Below are positions 40,496-48,005 of a DNA stretch of 48,005 bases, in pieces; within the stretch, counting starts at the first letter, position 1, and each line of letters starts with the position of its first letter. The position numbers were made by a program, and so were the translations under genes. A model generated the notes under the pieces. That model had not been told where the DNA came from, made no database searches, and saw nothing but the letters and a program-made list of their open reading frames with translations. The stretch covers positions 1 through 48,005 of the forward strand of contig CAKTCY010000009.1 of assembly GCA_934540955.1 (NCBI GenBank), in the 5' to 3' direction. The stretch is from an uncultured Faecalibacterium sp. Lineage in GTDB: Bacteria; Bacillota; Clostridia; Oscillospirales; Ruminococcaceae.

Positions 40496-40531
40496 CAGTA
40501 TAGCACGAATGGCACCAAAAGTGGTATACTG
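40496..40531. promoter_or_regulatory. Inverted repeat covering divergent -10 elements of fbp and the PflX-like gene
   Basis: CAGTATAGCAC (40496-40506) and GTGGTATACTG (40521-40531) are inverted copies with one mismatch, 14 bp apart. Each arm carries a TATACT -10, one per strand (fbp at 40497-40502, plus strand at 40525-40530). Neither has a good -35, so an activator or repressor may act here. Confidence 0.5.
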
Positions 40532-40576
40532 AATACGAATGAATCCGAAAATTTTAAGGAAAGGACTTTGGATATT

Positions 40577-41491
40577 ATGCCGAAAAGCATTTTCATTCCC
40601 TCCCGCTGCACCCTCTGCCCCCGCCGCTGCGGTGCAAACCGTGCCGCCGGGCGCATCGGCTTCTGCGGGGCGGGCGCTGCCTTAAAGGCTGCCCGCGCTG
40701 CCCTGCACCACTGGGAGGAGCCCTGCATCAGCGGCACAAGGGGCAGCGGCACGGTGTTCTTTTCCGGCTGCACCCTCAAGTGCTGCTTCTGCCAGAACTA
40801 TCCCATCAGCGCCGAGGGGCTGGGCAAAGAGATCACCGTGGAGCACTTAGCTGAGATCTTTTTGGATCTACAGGCGCAGGGCGCACACAACATCAATCTG
40901 GTCACTCCCGGGCAGTGGCAGCCGTGGATCCTTGCTGCGCTGGACATTGCCCGCGCCAAGGGGCTGCGGCTGCCCATCGTGTGCAACACCGGCGGCTACG
41001 AGACCGTGGAAAGCGTACAGGCGTGGCGCGGGTACATCGACATCTGGCTGGCTGATTTAAAATATGTGTCCTCTGCCCTTTCCGCAGAGCTTTCCGCCGC
41101 GCCGGACTATTTTGCACAGGCAAAACCCGCCATCGAAGCCATGATGGCGCAGGCCGGGCATCCCGTGTTCGATGCGGACGGCATCCTGCAAAAGGGGGTC
41201 ATTCTGCGGCATCTGGCGCTGCCGGGTCATGTGGAGGACAGCTTTGCCGTGCTGGACCAGATGGCTGCGTGGAACGATGCTGACCCCGGGTGCTTTTTGC
41301 CCAGCGTCATGAGCCAGTACACCCCCTTCTACAAGGCCGCAGAGCACGGCATCGGGCGGCGCATCACCACCTACGAATACCGCCGGGTGGTGAACTATGC
41401 CATGGACAAGGGGCTTGTGCAGGGCTATATGCAGCAGAAGAGCAGCGCCAAGGAGGAATACACCCCCAGCTTTGACCTGACCGGGGTGTGA
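40577..41491 (+). CDS. PflX-type radical SAM protein (COG1313)
   Basis: A 304-residue protein with an N-terminal cysteine-rich segment CTLCPRRCGANRAAGRIGFCGAG and the radical SAM cluster motif GCTLKCCFCQNYPIS (C-x3-C-x2-C). The barrel follows (NINLVTPGQWQPWILAALDIA, DIWLADLKY). COG1313 proteins resemble pyruvate formate-lyase activating enzymes, but no glycyl-radical enzyme is adjacent, so the target is unknown. The start at 40577 follows AAGGAAAGGACTTTGGATATT; the open frame extends 39 codons further upstream through the promoter and is not coding there. Confidence 0.88.
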   Translation: MPKSIFIPSRCTLCPRRCGANRAAGRIGFCGAGAALKAARAALHHWEEPCISGTRGSGTVFFSGCTLKCCFCQNYPISAEGLGKEITVEHLAEIFLDLQAQGAHNINLVTPGQWQPWILAALDIARAKGLRLPIVCNTGGYETVESVQAWRGYIDIWLADLKYVSSALSAELSAAPDYFAQAKPAIEAMMAQAGHPVFDADGILQKGVILRHLALPGHVEDSFAVLDQMAAWNDADPGCFLPSVMSQYTPFYKAAEHGIGRRITTYEYRRVVNYAMDKGLVQGYMQQKSSAKEEYTPSFDLTGV

Positions 41492-41559
41492 TTCTGCACT
41501 AAGGCAGCTTTTTCGGCAACTTTACCAAATTTTATGGTTTATTTTCTCTTGCCTGCGCG

Positions 41560-41573
41560 TGCAAACGCTTGCA
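41560..41573. promoter_or_regulatory. LacI/CcpA-type operator over the kdgK -35
   Basis: TGCAAACGCTTGCA, a near-perfect palindrome with the central CG typical of LacI-family sites and close to the cre consensus TGWAANCGNTNWCA. It overlaps the -35 box, so it should repress. Confidence 0.55.
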
Positions 41574-41597
41574 TTCTGTCCGGGAACGCACTATAAT
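41569..41597 (+). promoter_or_regulatory. Promoter of kdgK
   Basis: -35 TTGCAT (41569-41574), 17-bp spacer, -10 TATAAT (41592-41597). Confidence 0.8.
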
Positions 41598-41654
41598 GGA
41601 TACAACGATGTGTTAATAGTTGCGGATTCCCGCAATGTCATCAGGAGGAGCTTT

Positions 41655-42743
41655 ATGGAACATTTCAATCCGATCCTTGGCAGCGAGCCCAATGGCCAGA
41701 AGTTCATCACCTGTGGTGAGATCATGCTGCGCCTGACCCCGCCGAACTACGAAAAGATCCGCATGGCATCCGGCTTTGAGGCCAGCTACGGCGGCAGCGA
41801 GGCCAATATTGCGCTGGCGCTGGCAAACCTTGGCGTGGACAGCACCTTCTTCAGCGTAGTGCCCAACAACAGTCTGGGCAAGAGCGCTGTGCGCTGGCTG
41901 CGCTCCAACGATGTGCACTGCACCCCCATGATCCTGACCGAGCCGGACGAGACCCCCTCTAACCGTCTGGGTACTTATTATCTGGAGACCGGCTACGGCA
42001 TCCGCGCTTCCAAGGTCATCTATGACCGCAAGCACAGCGCCATTACCGAGTACGATTTTTCTCAGGTGGATCTGGACGCTCTGCTGGACGGCTACGACTG
42101 GCTGCACCTCAGCGGCATTACCCCGGCACTGGCACCCAACTGCCGCAGCCTGATCCTTGATATGCTGAAGGTTGCCAAGAAGAAAGGCCTGACCGTGAGC
42201 TTTGACGGCAACTTCCGCTCCACCCTGTGGACCTGGGAGGAAGCACGGGACTTCTGTACCGAGTGCCTGCCCTATGTGGACGTGCTGCTGGGCATTGAGC
42301 CCTACCACCTGTGGAAGGACGAAAACGACCACAGCAAGGGCGACTGGAAGGACGGCGTGCCCCTGCAGCCCAGCTACGAGCAGCAGGACGAGATCTTCCA
42401 GCGGTTTATTGAGCGCTACCCCAACCTGAAGTGCATCGCCCGCCATGTGCGCTACGCCCACAGCGGCAGCGAGAACAGCCTGAAGGCCTTTATGTGGTAC
42501 GAGGGTCACACCTTCGAAAGCAAGCTGTACACCTTTAACATTCTGGACCGCGTGGGCGGCGGCGACGCCTTTGCCAGCGGCCTGATCTACGCCATGCTGC
42601 ACAACTACAAGGCCATGGATATGATCAACTTTGCAGTGGCAAGCAGCGCCATCAAGCACACCATCCACGGCGATGCCAACATCACCGATGATGTGAGCAC
42701 CATCCGCAACCTGATGAACATGAACTACGACATCAAGCGGTAA
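41655..42743 (+). CDS. kdgK: PfkB-family sugar kinase, probable 2-keto-3-deoxygluconate kinase
   Basis: A 362-residue ribokinase-fold enzyme that probably phosphorylates 2-keto-3-deoxygluconate from pectin or uronic acid breakdown. Family marks: FITCGEIMLRLTPPNYEKI at the N-terminus, GGSEANIALALANLG, and the catalytic-base loop DRVGGGDAFASGLIY. The N-terminal pattern and the CARHVR-like IARHVRYAHSG segment favour KdgK over fructokinase; substrate is inferred. It is 362 residues, a little longer than usual, with an acidic insertion around 220-245. The ATG at 41655 follows AGGAGGAGCTTT. It is a single-gene unit with an operator and a terminator; no kdgA or uronate genes are near. Confidence 0.85.
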   Translation: MEHFNPILGSEPNGQKFITCGEIMLRLTPPNYEKIRMASGFEASYGGSEANIALALANLGVDSTFFSVVPNNSLGKSAVRWLRSNDVHCTPMILTEPDETPSNRLGTYYLETGYGIRASKVIYDRKHSAITEYDFSQVDLDALLDGYDWLHLSGITPALAPNCRSLILDMLKVAKKKGLTVSFDGNFRSTLWTWEEARDFCTECLPYVDVLLGIEPYHLWKDENDHSKGDWKDGVPLQPSYEQQDEIFQRFIERYPNLKCIARHVRYAHSGSENSLKAFMWYEGHTFESKLYTFNILDRVGGGDAFASGLIYAMLHNYKAMDMINFAVASSAIKHTIHGDANITDDVSTIRNLMNMNYDIKR

Positions 42744-42755
42744 GCCGCATACAGC

Positions 42756-42793
42756 AACAGGCTCCCTGCCATTGGCGGGGAGCCTGTTTTTCT
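42756..42793 (+). terminator. Terminator of kdgK
   Basis: AACAGGCTCCC (42756-42766) pairs with GGGAGCCTGTT (42778-42788) and TTTTTCT follows. Confidence 0.9.
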
Positions 42794-42817
42794 GCATTGC
42801 GATCGGGCTATTGAAAG

Positions 42818-42855
42818 AAGGACATTCCAACCGCAAGCGGAGGGAATGCCCTTTT
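42818..42855 (-). terminator. Terminator of the ABC importer operon
   Basis: Minus strand GGGCATTCC...GGAATGTCC stem around CTCCGCTTGCGGTT, followed by TTCTTTC. Confidence 0.7.
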
Positions 42856-42863
42856 GTTTCAGT

Positions 42864-43661
42864 TTAGTTGGACAAAATCATGCGGTCGTTTGCAAACTCG
42901 CCGCCGCTGGCGATCTGGAACTTAGCCAGCAGGTCGGAGACGTGCAGCTTCTGCTTTTCCTCCCCTGCCACGTCGTAGATGATATGACCCTCGTGCATCA
43001 TGATGAGGCGGTTTCCGTATTTGATGGCATCCTTCATGTTGTGGGTGATCATCATGGTGGTCAGGTGGTTCTCCTCCACGATGCGTGCCGAGAGGGTAAG
43101 CACCTTCAGCGCCGTTTTGGGATCCAGTGCGGCGGTGTGCTCGTCCAGCAGCAAGAGCTTGGGCTTGTTCATGGTAGCCATCAGCAAAGTCAGCGCCTGC
43201 CGCTGACCGCCGGAAAGCAGTCCTACGCGGGCGGTCAAACGATCCTCAAGACCCAGATCAAGGGTCTTGAGCAGCTCGCGGTACTGCTCCCGCTCTGCCT
43301 TGGTGATGCCGATACGCAGGGTGCGGCGCTTGCCGCGCCGGGCTGCCAGCGCCAGATTTTCCTCGATCTGCATGGTGGCGGCAGTGCCGGTCATGGGGTC
43401 CTGGAACACACGGCCAATGTAAGCGGCGCGCTGATGCTCGCTCAGGCGGGTGACGTCCACGCCGTCGATGAGGATCTTGCCCTCATCCACCGGCCACACA
43501 CCGGCCACTGCATTCAGCATGGTGGATTTACCTGCACCGTTGCCGCCGATGACGGTGACAAAATCGCCCTCGTTCAGCTTCAGGTTCAGGCCGTTCAGGG
43601 CGGTCTTCTGGTTCACCGTGCCTGCATTGAAGGTTTTGGAAACATTTTGAATCTCAAGCAT
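42864..43661 (-). CDS. ABC importer ATP-binding protein, TrpZ-type (COG1101)
   Basis: A 265-residue ABC ATPase: Walker A GGNGAGKST, Q-loop FQDPM, signature LLSGGQRQAL, Walker B LLLLDEHTAALDP and H-loop ITHNM. The DEHTAALDP form and the GTAATMQIEENL segment are typical of the ATPase partnered with PF04392 substrate-binding proteins (TrpXYZ class). The start at 43659-43661 follows AAAGGAGGACGCAAAAA and overlaps the permease stop by 8 bp. It completes an import operon with the permease and binding protein. Confidence 0.92.
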   Translation of the reverse strand: MLEIQNVSKTFNAGTVNQKTALNGLNLKLNEGDFVTVIGGNGAGKSTMLNAVAGVWPVDEGKILIDGVDVTRLSEHQRAAYIGRVFQDPMTGTAATMQIEENLALAARRGKRRTLRIGITKAEREQYRELLKTLDLGLEDRLTARVGLLSGGQRQALTLLMATMNKPKLLLLDEHTAALDPKTALKVLTLSARIVEENHLTTMMITHNMKDAIKYGNRLIMMHEGHIIYDVAGEEKQKLHVSDLLAKFQIASGGEFANDRMILSN

Positions 43662-44595
43662 TTTTTGCGTCCTCCTTTGCCTTTTTGACCGGCTTCGAGA
43701 AGTATTTGCCCTTCCAGTACGGCACGGCAAGGAACACCGCCACCACGGAGGCGCTGAGCAGCTTGAGCAGGTTTGCGTCAAAGCCCAGCGTCAGCACCAG
43801 CTGAATGACGATATAGTAGATGATGGCGCCAATGGAAACAGAGGCCAGCTTGAGGGCAAAGTTATGGAAGATGCGGCCAAACACGGCCTCGCCGATGATG
43901 ACGGCAGCCAGACCGATGACGATAGCACCGCGTCCCATGCCGACATCTGCAAAGCCCTGATACTGGCTGAGCAGCGCACCGGACAGTGCCACCAGCGCAT
44001 TGGAGACGGCCAGACCCAGCACGATGTTGAAGTTGGTGTTGATGCCCTGTGCGCGGGACATGGCAGGGTTAGAGCCAGTAGCACGGATGCCGCAGCCCAG
44101 CTCCGTACCGAAGAACCAGTACAGCACCCCGATGACCACCACCGTAACAAGGATGACCATGATGATGGGGTTGTGCAGGGCAAATTCCTTGACCCAGCGC
44201 AGGGAGATGAGCAGGCCGTATTTGTCCACGTTGATGGACTGGTTGGCCTTGCCCATGATCTTCAGGTTGATGGAATACAGCGCCAGCTGGGTCAGGATGC
44301 CGGCCAGAATGGCGGGAATGCCCATAAAGGTGTGCAGCAGACCGGTGACAAGTCCGGTAGCAAGGCCGGCCAGCACAGCCACCAGCAATGCTGCCCAGAC
44401 ATTCATGCCGGAAAGCAGGCACATGACGCACACTGCGCCGCCGGTGCCAAAGCTGCCGTCCACGGTCAGGTCGGCTACATCCAGAATACGGTAGGTCAGG
44501 TACACGCCAATGGCCATGATACCCCAGATAAGCCCCTGCGCACAGGCACCCGGTAAAGCGCCCGGCAGGTTTGCAAGTCTTGCAATGATCTCCAA
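43654..44595 (-). CDS. ABC importer permease, TrpY-type (COG4120)
   Basis: A 313-residue integral membrane protein with about eight hydrophobic segments and the branched-chain/CUT2-like permease pattern (LTYRILDVADLTVDGSFGTGGA, GCGIRATGSNPAMSRAQGIN coupling helix, ALVALSGALLSQYQGFADVGMGRGAIVIGLAAVIIGE). It forms the channel for the binding protein encoded upstream. The start follows TTAGGAGGAAATTGTTTT. A hairpin separates it from the binding-protein gene. Confidence 0.93.
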   Translation of the reverse strand: MEIIARLANLPGALPGACAQGLIWGIMAIGVYLTYRILDVADLTVDGSFGTGGAVCVMCLLSGMNVWAALLVAVLAGLATGLVTGLLHTFMGIPAILAGILTQLALYSINLKIMGKANQSINVDKYGLLISLRWVKEFALHNPIIMVILVTVVVIGVLYWFFGTELGCGIRATGSNPAMSRAQGINTNFNIVLGLAVSNALVALSGALLSQYQGFADVGMGRGAIVIGLAAVIIGEAVFGRIFHNFALKLASVSIGAIIYYIVIQLVLTLGFDANLLKLLSASVVAVFLAVPYWKGKYFSKPVKKAKEDAKNA

Positions 44596-44644
44596 AACAA
44601 TTTCCTCCTAAACGTTACACTTTTTTATCTCCCGCTTTGATACG

Positions 44645-44690
44645 GGAAAGCGGAGAAGAGCAGAAATCCACTCTTCTCCGCTATTTTTAT
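44645..44690 (-). terminator. Intercistronic hairpin between binding protein and permease genes
   Basis: GCGGAGAAGAG/CTCTTCTCCGC, an 11-bp perfect stem (44650-44681), followed by TTTCCCG. The weak U-tract suggests partial termination or protection of the upstream mRNA, giving more binding protein than permease. Confidence 0.6.
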
Positions 44691-44711
44691 ATTGTTCCGG
44701 TTTTGCTGTTA

Positions 44712-45740
44712 TCAGGCCTCGATCTCAACATAGCCTTCCGGTACGGTCAGGCCAAGGTCATCGCAGATGGTCTTATTGTACTTCTTGGTCACATCGGTGT
44801 ACTCGATGGGCATGGTGGAGATGTCACTCTCGCCGTTCAGGATCTTGACGGCCATCTCACCGGTGGTGTAGCCCAGATCGTAGTAGCTGATGGACAGGGT
44901 AGCCACGCCGCAGCCGGAGCAGATACCCTCCTCACCGGCGAACACAGGCTTCTTAGCCGGGCGGCAGATGCCGTCCACGATGCCGGTGTTGGCGGCAACG
45001 GTGTTATCGGTGGGCACATACAGTGCATCGTTCTCGTCCGCAGCCTTCTGGCAGACGGAGGACAGATCGTTGGAATCCGAGAAAGCGTACTGGGTAGCAG
45101 TTACGCCCTTAGCCTCCAGATACTTCTGTACTTCATCCACCTGATACTGGCTGTTGGCCTCGGCAGAGCAGTACAGCAGGCCGACCTTCTTGACCTCGGG
45201 CATCCACTCCACGATCATGTCTGCCTGCTGATCCAGCGGTGCCAGATCGGAGGTGCCGGAGACGTTGCCGCCCACGGTGCCGGAGAAGTTATCCAGACCC
45301 AGTGCCACGCCGTACTCGGTAACGGAGGTGCCCAGAATGGGAATGGTGTTGGTAGCAGCCTGTGCAGCCTGCAGAGCAGGGGTAGCGTTTGCCATGATCA
45401 GTGCCACGCCGGAGGAAACAAAGCCGTTGGCAATGGTGGCGCAGGTAGCGGAATCGCCCTGTGCATTCTGGAAGTCGAAGGTGACGTTCTCGCCAAAGGA
45501 AGCGGTCAGCGCATCCTCAAAGCCCTGCGTAGCGGCATCCAGTGCAGCGTGCTGCACCAGCTGGCAGATGCCAACGGTGAACTTTTCGCCATTAGAAGCA
45601 GCAGCGACCGATGCAGAAGCAGCCGTGGAGGATGCTGCCGCAGAAGATGCGGAGGAAGAACCGCCGCAGGCAGAAAGAGCAGCTGCTGCGCCGCAGGCAG
45701 CGGCAACAGTCAGGAAGGAACGACGAGTGATTTTACGCAT
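44712..45740 (-). CDS. ABC importer substrate-binding lipoprotein, TrpX-type (PF04392)
   Basis: A 342-residue lipoprotein. Signal peptide with lipobox LSAC (Cys25), a twin-arginine-like TRRSFLTV stretch, then a Ser/Ala-rich tether of about 30 residues (GSSSASSAAASST...). The binding fold starts at FTVGICQLVQHAALDAATQGFEDAL, the PF04392 hallmark, and ends with the IEYTDVTKKYNKTICDDLGLTVP segment. Known members bind tryptophan or tyrosine; the substrate here is not determined. The start at 45738-45740 follows GAGGAGATCATCAAT. It is the first gene of the importer operon, with its own promoter. Confidence 0.92.
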   Translation of the reverse strand: MRKITRRSFLTVAAACGAAAALSACGGSSSASSAAASSTAASASVAAASNGEKFTVGICQLVQHAALDAATQGFEDALTASFGENVTFDFQNAQGDSATCATIANGFVSSGVALIMANATPALQAAQAATNTIPILGTSVTEYGVALGLDNFSGTVGGNVSGTSDLAPLDQQADMIVEWMPEVKKVGLLYCSAEANSQYQVDEVQKYLEAKGVTATQYAFSDSNDLSSVCQKAADENDALYVPTDNTVAANTGIVDGICRPAKKPVFAGEEGICSGCGVATLSISYYDLGYTTGEMAVKILNGESDISTMPIEYTDVTKKYNKTICDDLGLTVPEGYVEIEA

Positions 45741-45841
45741 ATTGATGATCTCCTCTATCTCCAGCCCTTGCAGCCAACAGGACGCCGCACTCCGGGCCGA
45801 TATTGTAAGCGGATCAAACAAGGTTCGCTTTACACTCGTGA

Positions 45842-45870
45842 AGTATATCACAGAATCACTGGCAAAACAA
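45842..45870 (-). promoter_or_regulatory. Promoter of the ABC importer operon
   Basis: Minus strand: -35 TTGTTT (45865-45870), 17-bp spacer ending TGA, -10 TATACT (45842-45847). The leader is about 95 nt; I see no convincing T-box. Confidence 0.65.
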
Positions 45871-45926
45871 TCCACTTTTGCTTGAAAACGGCCTTAATTA
45901 TCGATTCAAGTAAAGTCATCCATCAA

Positions 45927-46652
45927 TTATTTCGAACCATTATTTCGTTTTTTCTGATACTCCGTCAGTTTACGCAGCTCCGTGTCCAGCGTTTGCAGGT
46001 TTGCTTCCAGCTGCGGCAGATAGTCCTGCGCATAATCGTACCCAAAATACAGTGCCTGCCAGAGCTTAGCCTGCATCCGGCGCACCAGCACCGGGCTGAG
46101 CACTGCCTCCAACTGTTCCACGGTATCTTCCAGCGCCATGCAGGTCTGCGCCCAACGCACATCAATGGCTTCCCGGGCGGGCACATCGTAGCGAGCAAGA
46201 TAATCCTGCACCCTTGCTTCGATCACCTGCCCGCCGCAGCCGGTGGGCTGTAAAAAATAGTGTACCTCCCCTGCCCGGCTGATCTCCTGTGCCAACGGAT
46301 ACAGCGCACATACCAGCGGCTCAGCCTCATGGATGGCGCAGTGATTTTCGGTCAGAAAGGGGCAGTTGTTGCGGTTTTCCTTCACCGGGGCAAGCCGCAG
46401 CACCGGTAAATGGCTCACCCTGCCAATGCTGCTGCGGCAATAACCCCGGGCTACGATCTGCGGCGGCAGGCGCAGCCGGGCGGCAATACGCCACAAGTCA
46501 TAACCGGACAGCACGATATCCTCCCGCCCGCGGCAGCAGTTGCCGCAGCCCGCACAGGCAAAGCGGAACTGTGCATCCCGTTCCAGCAGCGGCATGGCAT
46601 CGGTACGGGTAAAGTTCACCTGTCCGCACAGGTCAATGGCTTCGTCTCGCAT
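45927..46652 (-). CDS. YkgJ-type cysteine-cluster protein
   Basis: A 241-residue protein of the YkgJ/Fli(B) zinc- or iron-chelating family: FACAGCGNCCRGREDIVLSG, then CPFLTENHCAIHEAEPLVCALYPL and TGCGG, the usual three cysteine groups. The biochemical role is unknown; such proteins are thought to coordinate metal or a cluster. The C-terminal third is helical and charged. The start at 46650-46652 follows AAAAGGATGTTTGACT; the longer frame overlaps the promoter. It appears to be a single-gene unit. Confidence 0.85.
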   Translation of the reverse strand: MRDEAIDLCGQVNFTRTDAMPLLERDAQFRFACAGCGNCCRGREDIVLSGYDLWRIAARLRLPPQIVARGYCRSSIGRVSHLPVLRLAPVKENRNNCPFLTENHCAIHEAEPLVCALYPLAQEISRAGEVHYFLQPTGCGGQVIEARVQDYLARYDVPAREAIDVRWAQTCMALEDTVEQLEAVLSPVLVRRMQAKLWQALYFGYDYAQDYLPQLEANLQTLDTELRKLTEYQKKRNNGSK

Positions 46653-46686
46653 AGTCAAACATCCTTTTCCATGATAGAATGTCCCT

Positions 46687-46715
46687 ATTGTACCGCCGAA
46701 GCACCCGGTTTGCAA
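46687..46715 (-). promoter_or_regulatory. Promoter of the YkgJ-type gene
   Basis: Minus strand: -35 TTGCAA (46710-46715), 17-bp spacer, -10 TACAAT (46687-46692). Confidence 0.6.
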
Positions 46716-46736
46716 GGCGATTCCTATACAGCACAG

Positions 46737-47609
46737 TTATTTTTTATCTGCCAGCTTCCGGTATACCTTCACCGCATCGCGGATGTTATATTGCTCCGTT
46801 CCGTGGTCTCCGGGCGCGGCAAGCGTAACAAGGATGTACTCTTTCCCGTTCACGGTGGCAAGGCTGGCCAGACACAGCCCTGCGGCGGCGGTATACCCTG
46901 TTTTGCCGCCTTCGATCTGTGTTCCCTCAGGAAGCTCTGTTCCGTCCAGCTTGCCCAGCAGTGTGCTGGTCAGTGAAACGCCCTCCGGGTGCTGCGCAGT
47001 CGCTGTGGTGGTGTAGTGCTCCGCTGTAAAAATGGTGCGGAAGGTTGCATTATGCAGCGCTGCCTGCAACAGCTTTGCCATATCTGCCGCGCTGGAATAG
47101 TGCTCGGTGTCGGTCAGGCCGGTAGCATTCGTAAAATGAGTGTTCCTCATGCCAAGCTCTGCGGCCTTTTGGTTCATCAGTGCGGCAAAGCTTTCTTCAC
47201 TGCCGCTCACCAGCCGCGCCAGCGCCTCACAGCATTCTGCGCCGGAGGGCAGCATCGCGCCATAGAGCAGGTCCCGCACCGTGACAGTCTCCCCGGGCAC
47301 AAAGCCCGCCATGGAGGCGTTTTCGGTCTGCAAGGCCGGAAAAATATTCTCCGGCAGTGTTACCTGTTTATCCAAGTCGGGCTCTGCCTCAATGGCCAGC
47401 AGTACGGTCATCATTTTTGTCAGGGATGCCGGTGCAGTACGCTCATCGGCACGTTTCTGCGCCAGCACTCGCCCGCTTTGGGCATCCAGTAAGATCGCGT
47501 GTCGGCTGGCAGTATCCAGCAGAACGTTCTGCCGCAGAAACAGCACCAGCAACACAAGCAAAGCCGCCAGAATACAAAGCCGCCGACAGCGGCGATGGAA
47601 TCGTTTCAT
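46737..47609 (-). CDS. dacF: D-alanyl-D-alanine carboxypeptidase (S11 family)
   Basis: Trims the terminal D-Ala from peptidoglycan stem peptides outside the membrane. The 290-residue protein has an N-terminal anchor (LCILAALLVLLVLFL), the catalytic SxxK as SLTK (Ser62, Lys65) and the KTG triad in EGGKTGYTAAAG. The second motif, usually SGN, reads SGA (122-124). It lacks the C-terminal beta domain and amphipathic helix of longer PBP5 enzymes, so membrane attachment relies on the N-terminus. The start is preceded by AAAAAGGATGCGATAAACT. The gene symbol is by resemblance only. Confidence 0.87.
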   Translation of the reverse strand: MKRFHRRCRRLCILAALLVLLVLFLRQNVLLDTASRHAILLDAQSGRVLAQKRADERTAPASLTKMMTVLLAIEAEPDLDKQVTLPENIFPALQTENASMAGFVPGETVTVRDLLYGAMLPSGAECCEALARLVSGSEESFAALMNQKAAELGMRNTHFTNATGLTDTEHYSSAADMAKLLQAALHNATFRTIFTAEHYTTTATAQHPEGVSLTSTLLGKLDGTELPEGTQIEGGKTGYTAAAGLCLASLATVNGKEYILVTLAAPGDHGTEQYNIRDAVKVYRKLADKK

Positions 47610-47633
47610 AGTTTATCGCATCCTTTTTGCAAA

Positions 47634-47680
47634 ATTATAAAGCGCTTTCACCTCTTAACACGAGGCAAAAGCGCTTTTTC
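47634..47680. terminator. Double-palindrome hairpin upstream of dacF
   Basis: Two AAAGCGCTTT palindromes (47639-47648 and 47668-47677) sit in the arms of a larger inverted repeat (AAAGCGCTTTCACCTC / GAGGCAAAAGCGCTTT) with T-runs on both sides. It could be a second rRNA terminator. The minus-strand arm also overlaps a TATAAT (47634-47639), and TGAAAGCGCTTTA resembles a cre site, so an operator role is possible. Confidence 0.5.
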
Positions 47681-47718
47681 CTGCAAATTTGCGGCTATGT
47701 ATTTTTATGTCAACGCAA

Positions 47719-47752
47719 CAAAAAAGCCCTGAGACTTCCATCTCAGAGCTCT
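47719..47752 (-). terminator. rRNA operon terminator
   Basis: Minus strand AGCTCTGAGA/TCTCAGGGCT (47726-47750) followed by TTTTTTG, directly after the 5S gene. Confidence 0.9.
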
Positions 47753-47757
47753 TTGCT

Positions 47758-47877
<120 letters not shown>

Positions 47878-48005
47878 ATTTGACTGAATCAGTATAACAC
47901 ATTTCTGTGTCTCTGTCCAGTATTTCCTGAAGGACGTGCCTTCAAAACTGAATAATCACTGCTCACATTTTTTCGTTGACTTAAAAGTCTCAAGCGAATT
48001 GTGGT
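47878..48005 (-). other. 23S-5S intergenic spacer
   Basis: AT-rich spacer with CCTTCAAAACTGAAT (plus strand), a sequence common in Firmicutes rRNA spacers, and a GAAGGCACGTCCTTC hairpin on the minus strand. The 23S gene itself is outside the window as far as I can tell. Confidence 0.6.

Noticed and set aside
45741..45926. Possible tryptophan T-box before the TrpX-type gene
   Set aside because: The leader is only about 95 nt after the mapped promoter and has no terminator/antiterminator pair or T-box core sequence.

Overview
The window looks like a chromosomal core region of a GC-rich low-branching Firmicute of the class Clostridia, most likely an Oscillospiraceae/Ruminococcaceae gut anaerobe and possibly Faecalibacterium. 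This is an inference. It rests on classic Firmicutes gene orders (sepF-ylmH-divIVA-ileS-lspA-rluD, miaB-ricA-mutS-mutL-miaA, rplS-lepB-rbgA-rnhB-yraN), on class III fructose bisphosphatase, YycJ/WalJ and DnaD/DnaI-type helicase loading, and on strong codon bias. I see no insertion sequence with a transposase, no prophage, no CRISPR array and no defence island. Most genes lie on the minus strand, as does the rRNA operon whose 5S end is at the right edge.

Left part (1-10,350), read right to left on the minus strand: an M23 peptidase and an M50 site-2 protease (positional match to SpoIVFA/SpoIVFB), the radical-SAM pair TIGR03960/DUF2344, rplS behind a candidate L19 leader, lepB, rbgA, rnhB and yraN, then a 171-bp palindromic MITE-like element, thrC, a metallophosphoesterase and the start of tig. 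A 390-bp gene-free gap (10,353-10,742) holds a perfect hairpin and the ppk terminator.

Middle part (10,743-31,925), also minus strand: miaB, ricA(ymcA), mutS, mutL, miaA and an HlyD-like protein form the RNA-modification and mismatch-repair block. The division and cell-wall block follows: sepF, ylmH, divIVA, ileS, lspA, rluD, an HAD-like protein, comEA and a ppk with an unusual tail. A rarA-perR operon sits at 30,222-31,925, and its promoter is divergent from nth.

Right part (31,926-48,005) is mixed in direction. Plus-strand units are nth-glsB, an unknown small gene with dnaD and a DnaC/DnaI-like loader, a PflX-type radical SAM protein, and kdgK. Minus-strand units are tRNA-Thr(CGT), murA-walJ, class III fbp, a TrpXYZ-type ABC importer operon, a YkgJ-type cysteine-cluster protein, a D-Ala-D-Ala carboxypeptidase and 5S rRNA.

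I found no clear new multi-gene system. The most interesting signals are a Fur/PerR-like operator between rarA-perR and nth, the palindromic element between yraN and thrC, a LacI/CcpA-type operator on the kdgK promoter, the amphipathic tail on polyphosphate kinase, a retained sporulation-type protease pair, and the unrecognised gene at the head of the helicase-loader operon.
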